From assembly GCF_032854445.1 (NCBI RefSeq), contig NC_088301.1:40165187-40229186 (forward strand): 64,000 bases of DNA, in the 5' to 3' direction. The DNA is from Liolophura sinensis (lineage: Eukaryota; Mollusca; Polyplacophora; Chitonida; Chitonidae). Below are positions 15,601-26,854 of this stretch, in pieces. Below the pieces are notes generated by a model. That model was not told the origin of the DNA. It ran no database searches and was given only the letters and a program-made list of their open reading frames with translations. Position numbers and translations under genes: made by a program. Within the stretch, counting starts at the first letter, position 1; the number at the start of each line of letters is the position of its first letter.

Positions 15601-18600
15601 TTAAGCCCCAACCACTCTTTCATTCACTTCAGCTACTAGGCCACATCAGGTGTGGGTTAAAACCTGATCTTGGACTGGGCATTTGTAGTTGCTTTTCACA
15701 GAGAGGTCAGTGATACATGTTTATGTAGCGCATACATGTATCTTCTCCGTATGGAAATATTAATCAGAGGTTTTGTTGACTGACTGTTTTTCATTTGCTA
15801 TTTTTGCCTTTCATTTGTGCAGCTGGCAGATAAGAACTTAATGAGGGATGCAGTGAGATTGTCTGAGGACACACATCTAGAAAAGGTAACTGTCCATTTG
15901 GGATACAAATGATAAGAACAATGAAATGAAAAGAAATGAAGTGAAATAAAATCCACTGTTACACTTACATACTCATAGCCCTTGGGCTGCTTCGGCCATA
16001 GGCTACTGTCAAAGTTATATCAGTCCATCTATCTGTGTATTTCCATAACTGAAATATCCTAATTTGATCAACTACAAATTTAGTCAAATTTAGGGGGCTG
16101 TCACTCCACACAATTATCTATTTGTCTGTATTTTGAGAGAGGAACAGGCATACCCTTGTACATATTATTATTGAGGCATATAAATTATGTTAACAAGGAA
16201 TTTGAATAAAATAGTGTTCAGCACAGTTTTATTCCAATCTGTTTGTGGAATTGATTTCAGACTTCGTAGAACATATATAGAAGGGAAAGATTACAAATTT
16301 GCATTGTCTAGCAGTGCCTTGTCATTTTGTGTGGGGAGTACTGTACACCTTCTGTCTTGAACTAAGACAGTAACCAGTTAGGACACCTTCATGTAAAACA
16401 CATACCAGATGACACAAGAAGTAGTTTTTAACCCTTTTAAAACAGCCTTTTAATGGGACAAGCCAGGTTAGCTGATATCTCCTCCCATCAAGAATAGAAG
16501 GATTTATGACTGGTAGGCTCCAAGTGATATTTTAGCTCAATGTCACTGTATGGACTAAGGACAGATATGGATTTTATTTATCTTTAAAATATCTGGTTTT
16601 TTTTTTTTATACTACAGTGGTCCGTCTAATTCAGCATTCATGTTCTATATTTGTTGTCTTCCTATACATGTACATGTATTTTGAATTTGACACACCTGAA
16701 CCTAGGAGCTGAAAGGGGACGCTACTCTGTTGCATGGACTCCCACTGCTACAAAAAGAAAAACCTAATAACTCGTCGTCACATGACTGAAATATTGTTAA
16801 GTATGATGTTAAACCCCAAGCATACATACATACAGAAGCACTCAAGCTAATTGTGAGTTGTTTTTCTCCAGACAATGTTACAGGACAAGTTGCGAGAGAC
16901 AGATTGGGAGGTCACACAGGACACCATAGAAGAACAGGTTGCCAGAGAATCTTACCTTCAGTGGCTTAGAGATCAGGAGAAGCGTGCAAAAAGACAAGGT
17001 TCGGTAAGTCAAGCAAAACTGCGTGACTAAGAGAACCTTGTGGTGCTATTCCTGTTCCAAGAGAAACTAGAAACATTACAATTATATGGAGGAAACCCAG
17101 TGGAACAGAGCTATCACAATGACTCATAAGGATTTATGATGAATAATACTGTATGTTATGCTGTGTGTTCTTGCCTGACGTCTTGCCAAGCTACAGTTGA
17201 AATGACAAAAAACTTTTGTTTTCAAAACTTAGAATAGTGGATTTAGACTTTTTTTTTTGCATTTTTTTCCTCACAATTTTGGAAATGTTTTGATGCTCTA
17301 TCTCAATCATGTATACAAGAATTTGGCCCCAGATGTAGTCACATATGGAACTCACAGTTTGCCACTAAAAGTTTTATTTTCACTTTGCCATTAGGATATC
17401 TTTGATGTGACGTTTAATCATTTTGACAGATTATTACTTCCTCTTCATTGCAGACTATTGTTTTCTTCACAATATCATCTTTGCAGTAAAGTTGGTCCTC
17501 TGTTGTGCTGTTGCCCTGTTGTGATGTGATGTGTTTTTCTCTACAGCCACGCTCTGCTAGTGCCACCTGTAGTTCGGCCAGCGAGCATAGCCAGCAGATG
17601 GAGACTGCAGGGTCACCGGACACACGTGGAGGTCGCTCTCCCCGTAGCCGAAGTGCTGCAAACTCAGCCCAGAACAGTCCCAACAGGATGGAGAGTGACT
17701 CAGTTCCAGGCTCACCCAGTGCCACACTAGTTCTACCTCTCCCAAGTTAGTACCTATGATCACTTTTTAGGACTGATTATGTGGACTGATTTGCACAATG
17801 TGGAAGTGAAAAAGGGTTGTACTTCTCAGTTTACCTGGGTTTGAACATTTCTGGAAGGCTGCAAATATTTCTGATAAGCTGATCTTGTAGATTTGTTCAT
17901 TTGAGACCACACACATCTGAGCAAGCAGACGGTGAGGCGAAAGATAACATTGGGCAGTATAAGGAAATGAGACCTATGGTTGATAATAACTGGAAGTTAC
18001 AGTATGTTAAAGGATACATGAAAAGGAACTCTAAAACAAAGATTATGTTTCTGTGCCACATGAAGAAAATTTTGCGCAGGAATTTTTGTTTAAATTTTAA
18101 TACCTGGTAATTTTATACCTGGTAATTTTATACCTGGTAATTATCCTTCTATATTATGACTATTTTCCGTCAGCGGTCAGATTTTTTTGGAAATTATGAC
18201 CTCATTGATCTTGCTTGTAACTCGGTAAACCTTCCCCAAGTGCCCTGAGCCCAATGAACTGTGTTGCCACAGTTTGGGCAAGGTGACATGTACAGAGATA
18301 TTGTATGGCTTCTTAAGGCCAGATTAGCACCCCCACACCCGCCCCCATTCGGTCTGTTCCCCACGTCGCTGCCCCCATTCTGTCATACCCATTTAGTATG
18401 TCCCGTGGAGTTCTTTTTTAAAAAGGGATCATCGCTAGCGTCACCGCTGGGGCCTTTGAAGCCATTTTTCCCCCCTAAAGCGAAATTTTAAAAATTTGTT
18501 TGTACTTTTATATGTTATTACACATGATAAACTGCACATTGAGAAATAAAACGAAAGTATTTCATGTTTCCTTAAGACAACAGAACCGTCTGCACAACAT

Positions 18601-21185
18601 ATGTAAATTGTCAGTGTCAACTGGTTCTCCCTGAATCAGAGTTTTGTATTAGCTTCCATGTTATTTAGGCAATATATTCACCATTGTGTCAGCGCGAAAA
18701 TTGCGCATTGGATCGAGTAAAACAGCAAATGCCAGGATGTCTGTGGTCAGGTATTGATATTGTTTGTGGGTGTAACACGTTAAAAAGGCCCTATTCCAAA
18801 ATTTTTATGGGAAGCTTGATTGAAGAATTTTTTTTATATTTTTGTCTCCCTCTCAGTTGGGTGAAATCTCACTCTTTTTCATTAGCGAGCATAAAAAAAA
18901 AAAAAACAATCCCTACTGATCAGCCTTAAGTTTTGTTATAGGGGCTGGCTAAGCCCAACCAAGAATTTGGTAAGGATGAATAAAATGATGAATAAAATGT
19001 TCTCCACACCTTCAAGTTCCAAAATCCCACTTTGTGCCACACCTTTCAGTTGCCAGCTGGTCAGGTATGGCAATCAAATTTTATAAACTTCCTTTCATAC
19101 ATGCTTCACACAGTGGATTGTTTTGTGTGGCAAAAACTGACATGTAATGTAAGGAGAGCTTCAGCAAAACTACATCATTTAATGAACATCCACCAGGGTA
19201 TGAAAATTTATTCAACTGAGATCGTTTGCCTGTGAGTGTTTTCATAATACCTTGAGAGAATACAATGTGTTCTTAATGTTTCCCGCTGGTGGAGAGTTCA
19301 CAGAAAAAATCCAAGAGCTGTGCTGTGGCATAAATGTTTTTCTTGCTCGACTTCCAAAAATGCAAAAATTTGAAACTGCGCAAAAAACAGTGTGTGATTT
19401 GCTTAAAGAAAAGTAGCTTTGCCATGTAATGTAATTTTATATTTTGGCTGTCAGTTTAGACGAGAAAATTGGACTCTTAAATACAGGTAGCAGAACAGGT
19501 AGCAAAAAAAAAAAAAAAATATGCAAAATTGTCCGGAATAAGGCCCACATATGTATTCCATATTTTTGTAATACATATCATGTTACTTCCCAATTCAAGG
19601 ATATAACTCCCTTGAAGTGCCACTGTGATGGAATTAAAGCAATGGAACTGGGGCTACTCTGCCTGTGAAATTTCTTGCAAGGCTACCTACTTCTGAATCA
19701 TTGCAATTTGCTTCTCTGCATTGGGAAACTGCGATGTAAATGACTTTCATATAGTCCGATATACTTTAATTCTGAATTAAAGGACATAGACCTGATATCA
19801 AGGGAGGTAATTCCTTAAAAAGGGAAGAAACCTATGTATTATGAAGGTACTATATAGGCCTTCAAGTAATTCCTGCATGGATGCCAATATCTCCCCTGCT
19901 GAACATATCTGTGACCTCCCTTACATCAGGGTGTCTCAATTAGCAAGTGTCTATAACTTTTCTGGTAGTTTCTGGAGTTTTCTCTGGTCACCATTTATGT
20001 TATTGCCATTACCGTAATTCTTCAACCTTTTCACATGTTTGCAAGTTGTGTATTCAGACATATTTTAAAGGCATTAGTCTGTGTAGACTGATAAAATTGT
20101 ACATTTTGTCAAGCCATGAAATTGGCTAATCCAACCAGTGTAGTTTTGCCTCCAAAATCAAATTATAAATGTGCAAAAATTGCACTGAAAGTTGCTCTTT
20201 CTATGCAAAAAGGGTGGGGAATTTAAGGTACAACAATACATTTCTTTGCTTTATTTCAATGTTGTTTCAGTCTAAAAATACTAAATAAAAATATGCAAAA
20301 TGTTTCGTTGCAGGTTCTGCCATTCCCCGTTCTCCTCCTTCAATAGGTGTTCAAGGAGCAGTTGGCGGCACCACCCCACCAAAGACGACAGAGAAGAGTT
20401 CAGACTTTCAGGAGACAACATCTATGATGAACCATTTTCCTTCTTCCATGTATGGTAAGTAATTTTGATCAGTCGGATATGTCATTGCTCATTCAGTCCC
20501 AACTGGAATATTTCGGAGTCTTTCTTAGTACTACTCAGATATCTAGGCTGAAATTCATTACTCTGTTAATAACACTTCATTTTCATTAACTGTTTACGTG
20601 TGGTGTTCATAATTGTGAACACATCGTCCATAGGTTGTTATATTGTAGCTGTAACTAATGTTTCTGTGGCTTTTTTGCTTAACTTTGTAAGAGGGAAATC
20701 CTATATATACACATACATATTGTATATATAAAAACAAAAAAGATGTTGAAGCTCTCTGGATAATCTCAGTGACCAAATGTAATGGAAGAATTTAATTCTT
20801 TTTTGATGTTATTTGTGTTTTTGATGTTAGCTATTTGATAGGCAAAACATTTTGCTCTGTTATTAAAATTCTGTCATTCTTCAGATATCACATTATCATA
20901 GTTATAACACAACCTTTTCTGCATGCCTGGCACTAGATAAAGATGCAGTCTTGAAAATGTATCTAACTATATCCTAACTAAATATTCTTGCATTTGTCAG
21001 AGTGGGATGAGGATGACATACTGGCACAGGTTATTGCCCAGTCTCAACAGGAGTACTTGGATTCCCTGAAGAAAAATGCCACAAACTCAGCCAGTAACTA
21101 TAGCAATGATGGTGCTTGCCATTTTCCTAACCTGTATGGGCCTAGCACTTCCACATGTAATGAAGGTTGGAGTGGTAATAGCTAA
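8634..21185 (+). CDS. OTUD5: OTUD5 (DUBA), OTU-domain deubiquitinase
   Basis: Ten coding exons: 8634-9101, 13035-13128, 13824-13888, 14106-14262, 15007-15155, 15823-15885, 16872-17003, 17547-17745, 20314-20454, 21001-21185. All junctions are GT-AG and in phase, giving 550 residues (human about 571). The start MTILPKKK is identical to vertebrate OTUD5. Residues 1-156 form a basic, His/Ser-rich low-complexity region; YNSGDE at 137-142 aligns with the vertebrate segment whose serine is phosphorylated for activity. The OTU domain spans about 157-310: [10 protein letters not shown] holds Asp179 and the nucleophile Cys182, and [10 protein letters not shown] holds His287. A conserved helical segment [20 protein letters not shown] follows in exon 7. 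The C-terminus has a ubiquitin-interacting motif ([21 protein letters not shown], about 494-514). From the family: it removes Lys48/Lys63 ubiquitin chains, for example from TRAF3 and chromatin regulators. No damage is seen. Confidence 0.96.
9573..9606. repeat. (AT)n microsatellite
   Basis: About 17 uninterrupted AT units. Confidence 0.95.
9812..9880 (-). repeat. inverted copy of the intron-1 array motif
   Basis: The block ..GAGGACATTTCTCTTCATGG.. is the reverse complement of the GGAAATGTC / AATTGTCCAT units that make up the array about 70 bases downstream. Confidence 0.5.
9945..10415 (+). repeat. degenerate tandem array of alternating half-motifs
   Basis: Two half-motifs alternate: GGAAATGTCTGCAGGG and GAATTGTCCATAGAG, with changes such as AATTGTTCTCAG and ATTGCTCT. 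I count roughly 15 AATTG/ATTG-type half-units in about 470 bases. All minus-strand frames are open across it and give repeated [11 protein letters not shown]-like peptides, which is an effect of the repeat. A G-rich patch at 9979-9996 could form a quadruplex. Confidence 0.8.
12097..12344. mobile_element. nested fold-back (MITE-like) element
   Basis: Outer arms GGCCCCATTTCACAAAGC (12097-12114) and GCTTTGTAAAACGGGCC near the right end are imperfect inverted repeats, each followed inward by an ACCATGG-type block. Inside, about 12171-12304, a second palindrome has arms CTTGCACAAAGCG..AAGTTGATTGTAAC and their inverted counterpart. A relative of the inner element is at 56244-56365. No coding capacity is seen, so it is non-autonomous. 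Confidence 0.65.
13129..13823 (+). other. OTUD5: OTUD5 intron 2
   Basis: GTATGT donor and ..TTTGCAG acceptor, phase 1, splitting an Ala codon five residues after the catalytic Cys. Nothing else recognised. Confidence 0.9.
14263..15006 (+). other. OTUD5: OTUD5 intron 4
   Basis: GTAATA donor and ..TTGTTTCAG acceptor, phase 1, splitting the Glu codon of EPINTF. AT-rich; no repeat family recognised. Confidence 0.9.
15156..15822 (+). other. OTUD5: OTUD5 intron 5, SINE-bearing
   Basis: GTAACT donor, ..TTGTGCAG acceptor, phase 0. About half of it is the tRNA-derived SINE described at 15287-15636. Confidence 0.9.
15287..15636 (+). repeat. tRNA-derived SINE with GACGTTAAACCCC-type tail
   Basis: The head GGCCCCGATAGTACAGTTGG carries a tRNA box A, and CGGTCAATCC about 40 bases on is a box B. 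The body ends in ..CATATGACTGAAAAGTTG.. and ..AAGCCCCAACCACTC... It is the most complete copy in the window; relatives lie at 16707-16836, 23665-23935, 44340-44605 and 45831-45871. The family and tail are typical of mollusc SINEs as far as I recall. Confidence 0.75.
15886..16871 (+). other. OTUD5: OTUD5 intron 6
   Basis: GTAACT donor and ..TTCTCCAG acceptor, phase 0. Its 3' part contains a truncated SINE tail. Confidence 0.9.
16707..16836 (+). repeat. truncated SINE tail
   Basis: It keeps only the 3' part of the family: ..CATGGACTCCCACTGC.., ..CATGACTGAAATATTG.. and ..GTTAAACCCCAAGCATAC... Confidence 0.7.
17004..17546 (+). other. OTUD5: OTUD5 intron 7
   Basis: GTAAGT donor and ..CTCTACAG acceptor, phase 0. 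Nothing else recognised. Confidence 0.9.
18101..18143 (+). repeat. 15-bp tandem triplicate
   Basis: TACCTGGTAATTTTA is repeated almost perfectly three times; the last copy is cut short. Confidence 0.9.
19970..20215 (+). repeat. left arm of inverted repeat pair around OTUD5 exons 9-10
   Basis: Blocks such as GTAATTCTTCAACCTTTTC, AAATTGGCTAATCCAAC and ATTGCACTGAAAGTTGCTC recur, reverse-complemented and in reversed order, at 22555-22800. The two are diverged copies of one dispersed element. Confidence 0.75.
20455..21000 (+). other. OTUD5: OTUD5 intron 9
   Basis: GTAAGT donor and ..TTTGTCAG acceptor, phase 1, splitting the Glu codon just before the UIM exon. Nothing else recognised. Confidence 0.9.
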
Positions 21186-21790
21186 TACACACCTCATAAT
21201 ACATGTACATAATTTTTGTTTCTTGTTAAAGTCTTGTTAATGTTCCTATATTTCTACACCTTTTTTCATAACTTATGTCATTGTGGTTTAAATATCGCCC
21301 TGATGTGTTGCTTTGGTATAATTACTAATGCAAACAAAGTAAGCAGCAAGTCAATTTTGAAAGTAAAACAAGAAGTATAGAAAGGAAGAACCAAAAGAAA
21401 ACAAAAATAGGAAAAAAAAAAAAAGAGGAAAAATTATCTGAAGTAAAAAAAAAAAAAAACTTGTTGGTATCACAGATTGTATAAAATGTTCCTGTTGCGA
21501 GCTTGTGAATGTTGAGCAAAAGGGACTGTAGGACCTTTTTTTAATCATTTCTTATTTCTCTGATGTGGGTTGGATAAAAAAGTACAGTGAAAATCACAAT
21601 CTCTATTTAAGAACTCAATGTGTTCAACAGTGCTATTTGTTTGTTTTTTTTTCCTTTGAGATTGGCCATTCAGACCTCAAGTTTTCTTGTAAAAAGAGAT
21701 TTACTTTTGGAGGATGTATCATGCAACTGCCTTTCAAGAGATCTGTATTTAATTCATTCATTTGAATAAATCATGGGTTGCTTTTGTGAA
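21186..21790 (+). terminator. OTUD5: OTUD5 3' UTR and poly(A) candidate
   Basis: Follows the TAA stop. AATAAA at 21765-21770 is followed by a GT-rich stretch (GGGTTGCTTTTGTG), a plausible cleavage site. Another AATAAA at 23016-23021 could end a longer transcript that would include the second inverted repeat arm. A-rich stretches lie near 21410-21460. Confidence 0.45.
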
Positions 21791-23109
21791 CAGATTAAGT
21801 TATGTGTCATTATTAAGTCTTCATGGGATAATGTTACTTACATGTGGCACACAGTGTAATGTGAATAGACGTGTTAAATCAGTTTTCATCGCGAACTTCA
21901 TATCTAGCTTTTTAAGATTAATACCATAGTACCAACAGTGAACAGGGTGCTGTACACAAACACAGAAACAAGTTTGCAGTTCTAAAGAGGCCGTGAATTA
22001 TCTTGTGATACGTCAACTCAAAGGCTGATCAAGTATATTGGAAAATTACAATTTTGCAGTTGTGCCTTGGTGGGTAAAAGTTGAATCAGAATACATTTCC
22101 AACTCTATTTTAAAGGGATTGCAAACTCCAGATGATTGGCTTGGATTAAAATTATCAAAATTGGGTTTTTATTTGTTCAGTTGTGTTGATACCACAGTAC
22201 ATTTCAGACAATTGCGTACATATTAAACTACAAAATTCTTTTTTCTGTTTATTTGGTTTGTTTCTTAGATGTGTAAAATGTCTTTTTTTTTCCTTTTGGT
22301 TTAACTTTCTAGTTGTAATCATTTGAATTCGGTTCTGTGTTGTTGTTTTTTTTTTAAGTCATAATTTACTGTAATTGTTACAAAATATCCAACAAGGCGA
22401 AATGCCTTTGCCCAGGCATGATTAACAAACTTAAAATTCGTATATGTTTTTCTTTTAAAACTGTTACCAGTTGTTAGTGCAGTTTCTCAAACAGAATATT
22501 GTTTATGAACCATCTCATTTTTAGACTAGCAGTGGGAATGTTACCCTAATTTTTCAACATTTTCGCATATCAAAGAGCAACTTTCAGTGCAATTTATGCC
22601 CATGTTCAGTGTGATTTGGAGACAAAACTACTTCAGTTGGATTAACCAATTTCAGACCTTCACAAAAAGTATAATTTTTCGGTTATCACAAAAAAAAAAA
22701 AGCCTTCAGAATATGCTTGAATAAACACTTTGTAAACATGCGAAAATGTTGAAGAATTATCGTAATTATATATTCTGTATGGCCAAGTGAAAGTAACGCA
22801 TTTTACCGATGTATCACTACTGAAGAAATGCTGAGTGTGACAAAGCATTATTTGTGAAGTCTAATATGGGAAAGCAAAATGCTTTTCTGAGTACTCTGAA
22901 TGTTTGCTGGTTATGTTTTCTGCTACGATGGTGTTCGAAAAGAAATAGTAAAATAGCAATCTCTGTGATGTATGTATTTAATGTTTTTCTTTCAATTGTG
23001 TTACTGCTTCAGTCTAATAAATGGCTTACTTGTAGATCCAGAGGTTTACAATGTTCAGGAAATAAACAAATAAATGACAGATTTACACCCAATACGAGTC
23101 TGTTATTAA
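21791..23109. other. downstream of OTUD5
   Basis: AT-rich. Apart from the inverted repeat arm at 22555-22800 and an AATAAA at 23016, I see no coding or RNA gene. Confidence 0.5.
22555..22800 (-). repeat. right arm of inverted repeat pair
   Basis: Reverse complement of the 19970-20215 element at moderate identity: GAGCAACTTTCAGTGCAAT, GTTGGATTAACCAATTTC and GAAAATGTTGAAGAATTA are the mirrored blocks. An internal A-run (about 22689-22700) is specific to this copy. Confidence 0.75.
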
Positions 23110-23275
23110 TTGTGTTTTTCCGGCTGTACGTGGGAAGGTCTGTCAACAACCTGCGGATGGTTGTGGGTTTCCACCGGACTCTGCCCTGTTTCCTCCCACC
23201 ATAATGCTGGCAGCCGTCGTATAAGTGAAATATTCCTGAGTGCAGCATACAACACCAATCAAATAAATAAATAAA
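23110..23275 (-). repeat. CGGCGGCCAGCAT-family repeat, minus copy
   Basis: In the minus orientation it reads ..GAATATTTCACTTATACGAC.. and ..CAGCATTATGGTGGGAGGAA.., then ..CCGCAGGTTG... Relatives: 24275-24450, 26855-26965, 47130-47375 and 61100-61290. A short (AAAT)n run (AATAAATAAATAAAT) sits next to its end. Confidence 0.8.
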
Positions 23276-23337
23276 TTGTGTTTTAGGGAGCTGGCCACAA
23301 AATAGTCGCTAAAGGGGCCTGTCACTTAATGTGTTAC

Positions 23338-23560
23338 ATGAGGTGTAGGTTTAAAGGCAGCCTTGAACAGGGAATTGTGGATGCTCCTACTTTCATAGCT
23401 TGTGGGTCCTTGTTGGACAATCAGTACATGGTCAACAGCACTCGTGTGGCCACTTTCATATTCTAAAGTTTGTTGAAGACCGCTAGTTTCCCACCAATAT
23501 GTGACGTGGAAAAGATTATCAGTAACTTATCAGTAAACCCATTCTCTTTGACTTGTTGGC
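23338..23560 (+). repeat. diverged SINE body
   Basis: Related to 7761-8160: AACAGCACTCGTGTGGCCAC, TTGAAGACCGCTAGT and ATCAGTAACTTATCAG match blocks there. Confidence 0.55.
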
Positions 23561-23664
23561 AATATAAGATCGGTGCTCTGGTGTTGGGTTCACACGAAGA
23601 CTTTTGCATTCCACAAAGGCCTTGCTAAAGGGCAGTGGTGTACTCAGGCAACCTTAAAACTAAG

Positions 23665-23935
23665 CATTAAAAGAGGAAGTTGTAACGCTTGGCGTTGAGC
23701 ATGAAGGGGATAGTGCAACAATTGGTTGACTCGTATCAGTGTAATGGCTCCGGCGGGGCAGCTTACTTGCCTTCGGCAAGTCGACTCAGTAAAGCAGCAC
23801 TAGATAAAAGAGCAGTGGAAATCTGTCCTGCAACAAGGAGGCACATTACATACACCCTAAGGATGCCTTTCGTCGTCATATGACTGAAAAATTGTTGAGT
23901 ACGACGTTAAACCCCAAACACTCACTCATTTAAAA
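23665..23935 (+). repeat. SINE with GACGTTAAACCCC tail
   Basis: It shares the body (..GGCAGCTTACTTGCCTTCGG.., ..AGCAGCACTAGATAAAAGAG..) and tail (..GAGTACGACGTTAAACCCC..) with the 15287-15636 copy but lacks the tRNA head. Confidence 0.75.
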
Positions 23936-24274
23936 CTAAATACTAAATAAAATTAAAACTTCTTTCAAGTAAAAATTTATGAGATTTATTATTTTAACAG
24001 GTAGCAAACAAGGTATTTTGCCTTATGGTCTGTTTCTGTATGCTAGTCCTGTTTCTGCCACATACGACCATAATAGATACATATATTCGAGTATGGAATA
24101 GATCATCAATCACTTTTTAGCCTATGGCATACCCCCAGTTTTGGCTTCCAATAACACTGAAATTTTCTGGTAAATCATACTTTCAAGTTTTGAATACATA
24201 AATTACAAAATTGCTTACTTTTACAGGCTTGTGTGCTATACACAATATACATAGCTTATGATTTTTTTTTTTTT

Positions 24275-24450
24275 TGTTTCATTGGTGTTTTACGCCGCAC
24301 TCAAGAATATTTCACTTATACGACGGCGGCCAGCATTATGGTGGGTGGAAACTGGGCACAGCCCGGGGGAAACCCACGACCATCCGCAGGTTGCTGGCAG
24401 ACCTTCCCACATACAGCCGGAGAGGAAGCCAGCATGAGCTGGTCATAGTT
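24275..24450 (+). repeat. CGGCGGCCAGCAT-family repeat, plus copy
   Basis: The best-preserved copy: TTTTACGCCGCACTCAAG, CTTATACGACGGCGGCCAGC, GGGGGAAACCCACGACCATC and GAGAGGAAGCCAGCATGAGC. Short open frames across it are repeat-derived. Confidence 0.85.
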
Positions 24451-25010
24451 TATGAGACATAACCTATCTGGCTATTGGCAGTGTACATAGGCTTTATATA
24501 TAGGTACGGAAAACTGTTCAAGGCGAACCACAGGCGGCAAAAATGCACCTGCGCTCATAGGCCTACTTGGCCAAGGTGGTCGAGAATACATGTGCACGTG
24601 GTTCGACTAACCAGTTCTGTATATAGGCCTAGAATCAAAGTTTTACAGCTGAAGTTTATTTGAGAATGTCGGGCGTTATTATACGCCATTACGTCATAAT
24701 TATTCCATGCATCGGTGGATTATAAAACCACGCTACGTTCTTTCTTCTTCGTAGAACATCATCATATTTTTAATTGCCGCCAGTGAAGGAACGGAACGCA
24801 GTAGCCAACATGCACAGCTGCTCTACCAATCAGTATTGCAGGATCGCAAGGTATCGCAAAACGTGTTGCTTGCATGCCGATTCGCGAATGTGGTCTGCAT
24901 CATGCACACAATGTATAGGGCCCGCAAGAAGACTGCCTAAATAAAAAGAGAAAACGAAGAAATTCAAAGAGCATATATTTGAAGTGTAGCCTATCGATAT
25001 AGAAGGAAGT

Positions 25011-25070
25011 CCCTGAAAACATTCGGTCATCTGCACCAAATGCGCGGTGTTCTTTGCAGTGACGTCACAG
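25011..25070 (+). repeat. hairpin/TGACGTCA repeat, copy 1
   Basis: Begins CCTGAAAACATTCGGTCATC, then TGCACC, GTGTTCT and ends in TGACGTCA at 25060-25067. See copies 2 and 3. Confidence 0.7.
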
Positions 25071-25874
25071 CCCCGGTGTTCCTCACAGAAGCGTTCGTTT
25101 TCGCAGTTATGAATATGTTGCTTGCTTTTTCTGTTTGTTTTGTCTTCCTTAGAGAAGATTTAATGTTCCAGCAGAAGTTTAGAAAGAAATCTCGTTGTAC
25201 TATGAGAATAAAGAGTGCACTCGCGGACACTGTCCTCGCTTTTAAAACACGTGATGCATGGTTGCAAGGGTTTCATCGTGGGATCACATTCATGCACTCA
25301 ACATATATGTATACATGTATACATTGTATAGTGATTTTGTTACAATTGTTGAATAATTAATGTGTTTCGTCACAGAGTCCGTGAATATGACGTCATTTGA
25401 AAACACAACCAAACCATGAATGTGTCTGGGTTGACTTTAACAAATTTGTTATAGTCGGTACTTTTGACAACTCAAAACCAAAGAGCTTCCCACTGGGTTT
25501 CTTACCCTGCATATTAGCTGATTTCATCTACGTTACGTTCATTCAACATACCTCGGTTTAATATTGCTATGCGGGGCATGGGTTTGTCTGTCTCATATTA
25601 ATGCCTTTACGCTAATATGAGACTCGTACCTGTACTATTTATAGTCTAAATATGACTCATATTAAATCGATCAGCATTATTAATTTCGTCTGCACTGACT
25701 AGGCTAGCCGCTAATATTTTGCGAAAGGTGATCATTGATGCTGTTCTGTATATATCAAAAAAATCCCCAGTACGCCTATTGTCTTCTTAAACAGTTTGTC
25801 CTGTTATTGTGACAAACCGTGTTGTGTATGTATTATATAAAATATCTTTTGAGACATATATCTGTTTATTAGGC

Positions 25875-26050
25875 GTTGTCGCAACCCCTACTGAAAAAAA
25901 TTACGTATATTGAAACAATTACTTCAAGGGGTTGCAGTCGCAGTTATTCAAAGTTATCCATTCATTATTCATAGTCACAACCCCTATTGATGTAATTGTT
26001 TAAATAGGGGTTGCTACTGCAGCCCCGATTGAAACAATGTTGTTTCAATA
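25875..26050. repeat. cluster of short perfect hairpins
   Basis: Stem GCAACCCCT / AGGGGTTGC at 25881-25889 and 25927-25935; stem CAACCCCTATT / AATAGGGGTTG at 25978-25988 and 26003-26013; and ATTGAAACA / TGTTTCAAT at 26028-26036 and 26041-26049. It looks like a small fold-back element or a repeated motif in both orientations. Confidence 0.65.
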
Positions 26051-26854
26051 AGCACTTTGTTTTACATTTACGACCCTTATTGAAAAAAGTCGACTTGACA
26101 CCAATTTATGTTCGTTTGAATCTTCTATTTGTTAGTACCATGTAATATTGTAATATTGCTATGTTTGATATTCAAAGGAGTTTGTACATAGGTTCTGGGT
26201 GATAAGTATTTTTATACGAAGTCTTTTGAAACAGAAGATTCTTACAAAGTTGTGCTGTGTAAAAGAGATGTCCACATACATGTGGTACCATTTTTAATAT
26301 TTTTAGATGTGGTGTTTTTGTTTCTTGGGTCTCATTTGTTTCTGTCTTTTTACAGAGTAAACCACTGAGGTGCATGTGACCAGTGAACAAATTCAGTATT
26401 CGCCTTTGCATCGTCTGCTCCTTAGCATAGAGTAATTTTCATTATAATATCCAATGGCTTCTTATACCCATTGTATGACTTGCGGTAGATCTTATGCGAT
26501 CCAGAGACTGCAAATTTGGCCCTTTCAGTTTCGATTATATCTTATCTATTGCATTCTGTGTTTAAATAACTATTCTTAATTGTTTATGAGGAGAATATTT
26601 TTAATGATCTCTTCTAATTTGTGAACACCATTAATGATGTGAACATCATTAGTTTATTTGTGCTAGTTAAAAGGTGACTTGATAGCAGAAAGACTATACA
26701 AATCCTTTGTACTTCATTGTTTAAGTATAAATCAGCTTGAGGTTGAAAAGGCGTCACTAGCGCGGAAAAATTCAGTTTCTTTAATTCGCTTATTTGTTGT
26801 CTCAATAAAGTATGCCGTTTAACTTGAAACTTACAGTCAGTTGTATTCACTTGA

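Larger units (their letters stand above)
17746..20313 (+). other. OTUD5: OTUD5 intron 8 (2.6 kb)
   Basis: The donor GTTAGT is weaker than its neighbours; the acceptor is ..GTTGCAG; phase 1. The intron holds a 15-bp triplicate at 18101-18143, poly-A runs near 18889 and 19503, and the first arm of a long inverted repeat pair (19970-20215). The rest of 18.2-19.9 kb shows no recognisable coding. Confidence 0.85.

Noticed and set aside
24233-24462. Open frames with TTAASIMVGG-like peptides, also at 23143, 47022 and 47131
   Set aside because: They are translations of the CGGCGGCCAGCAT repeat family in different frames, not genes.
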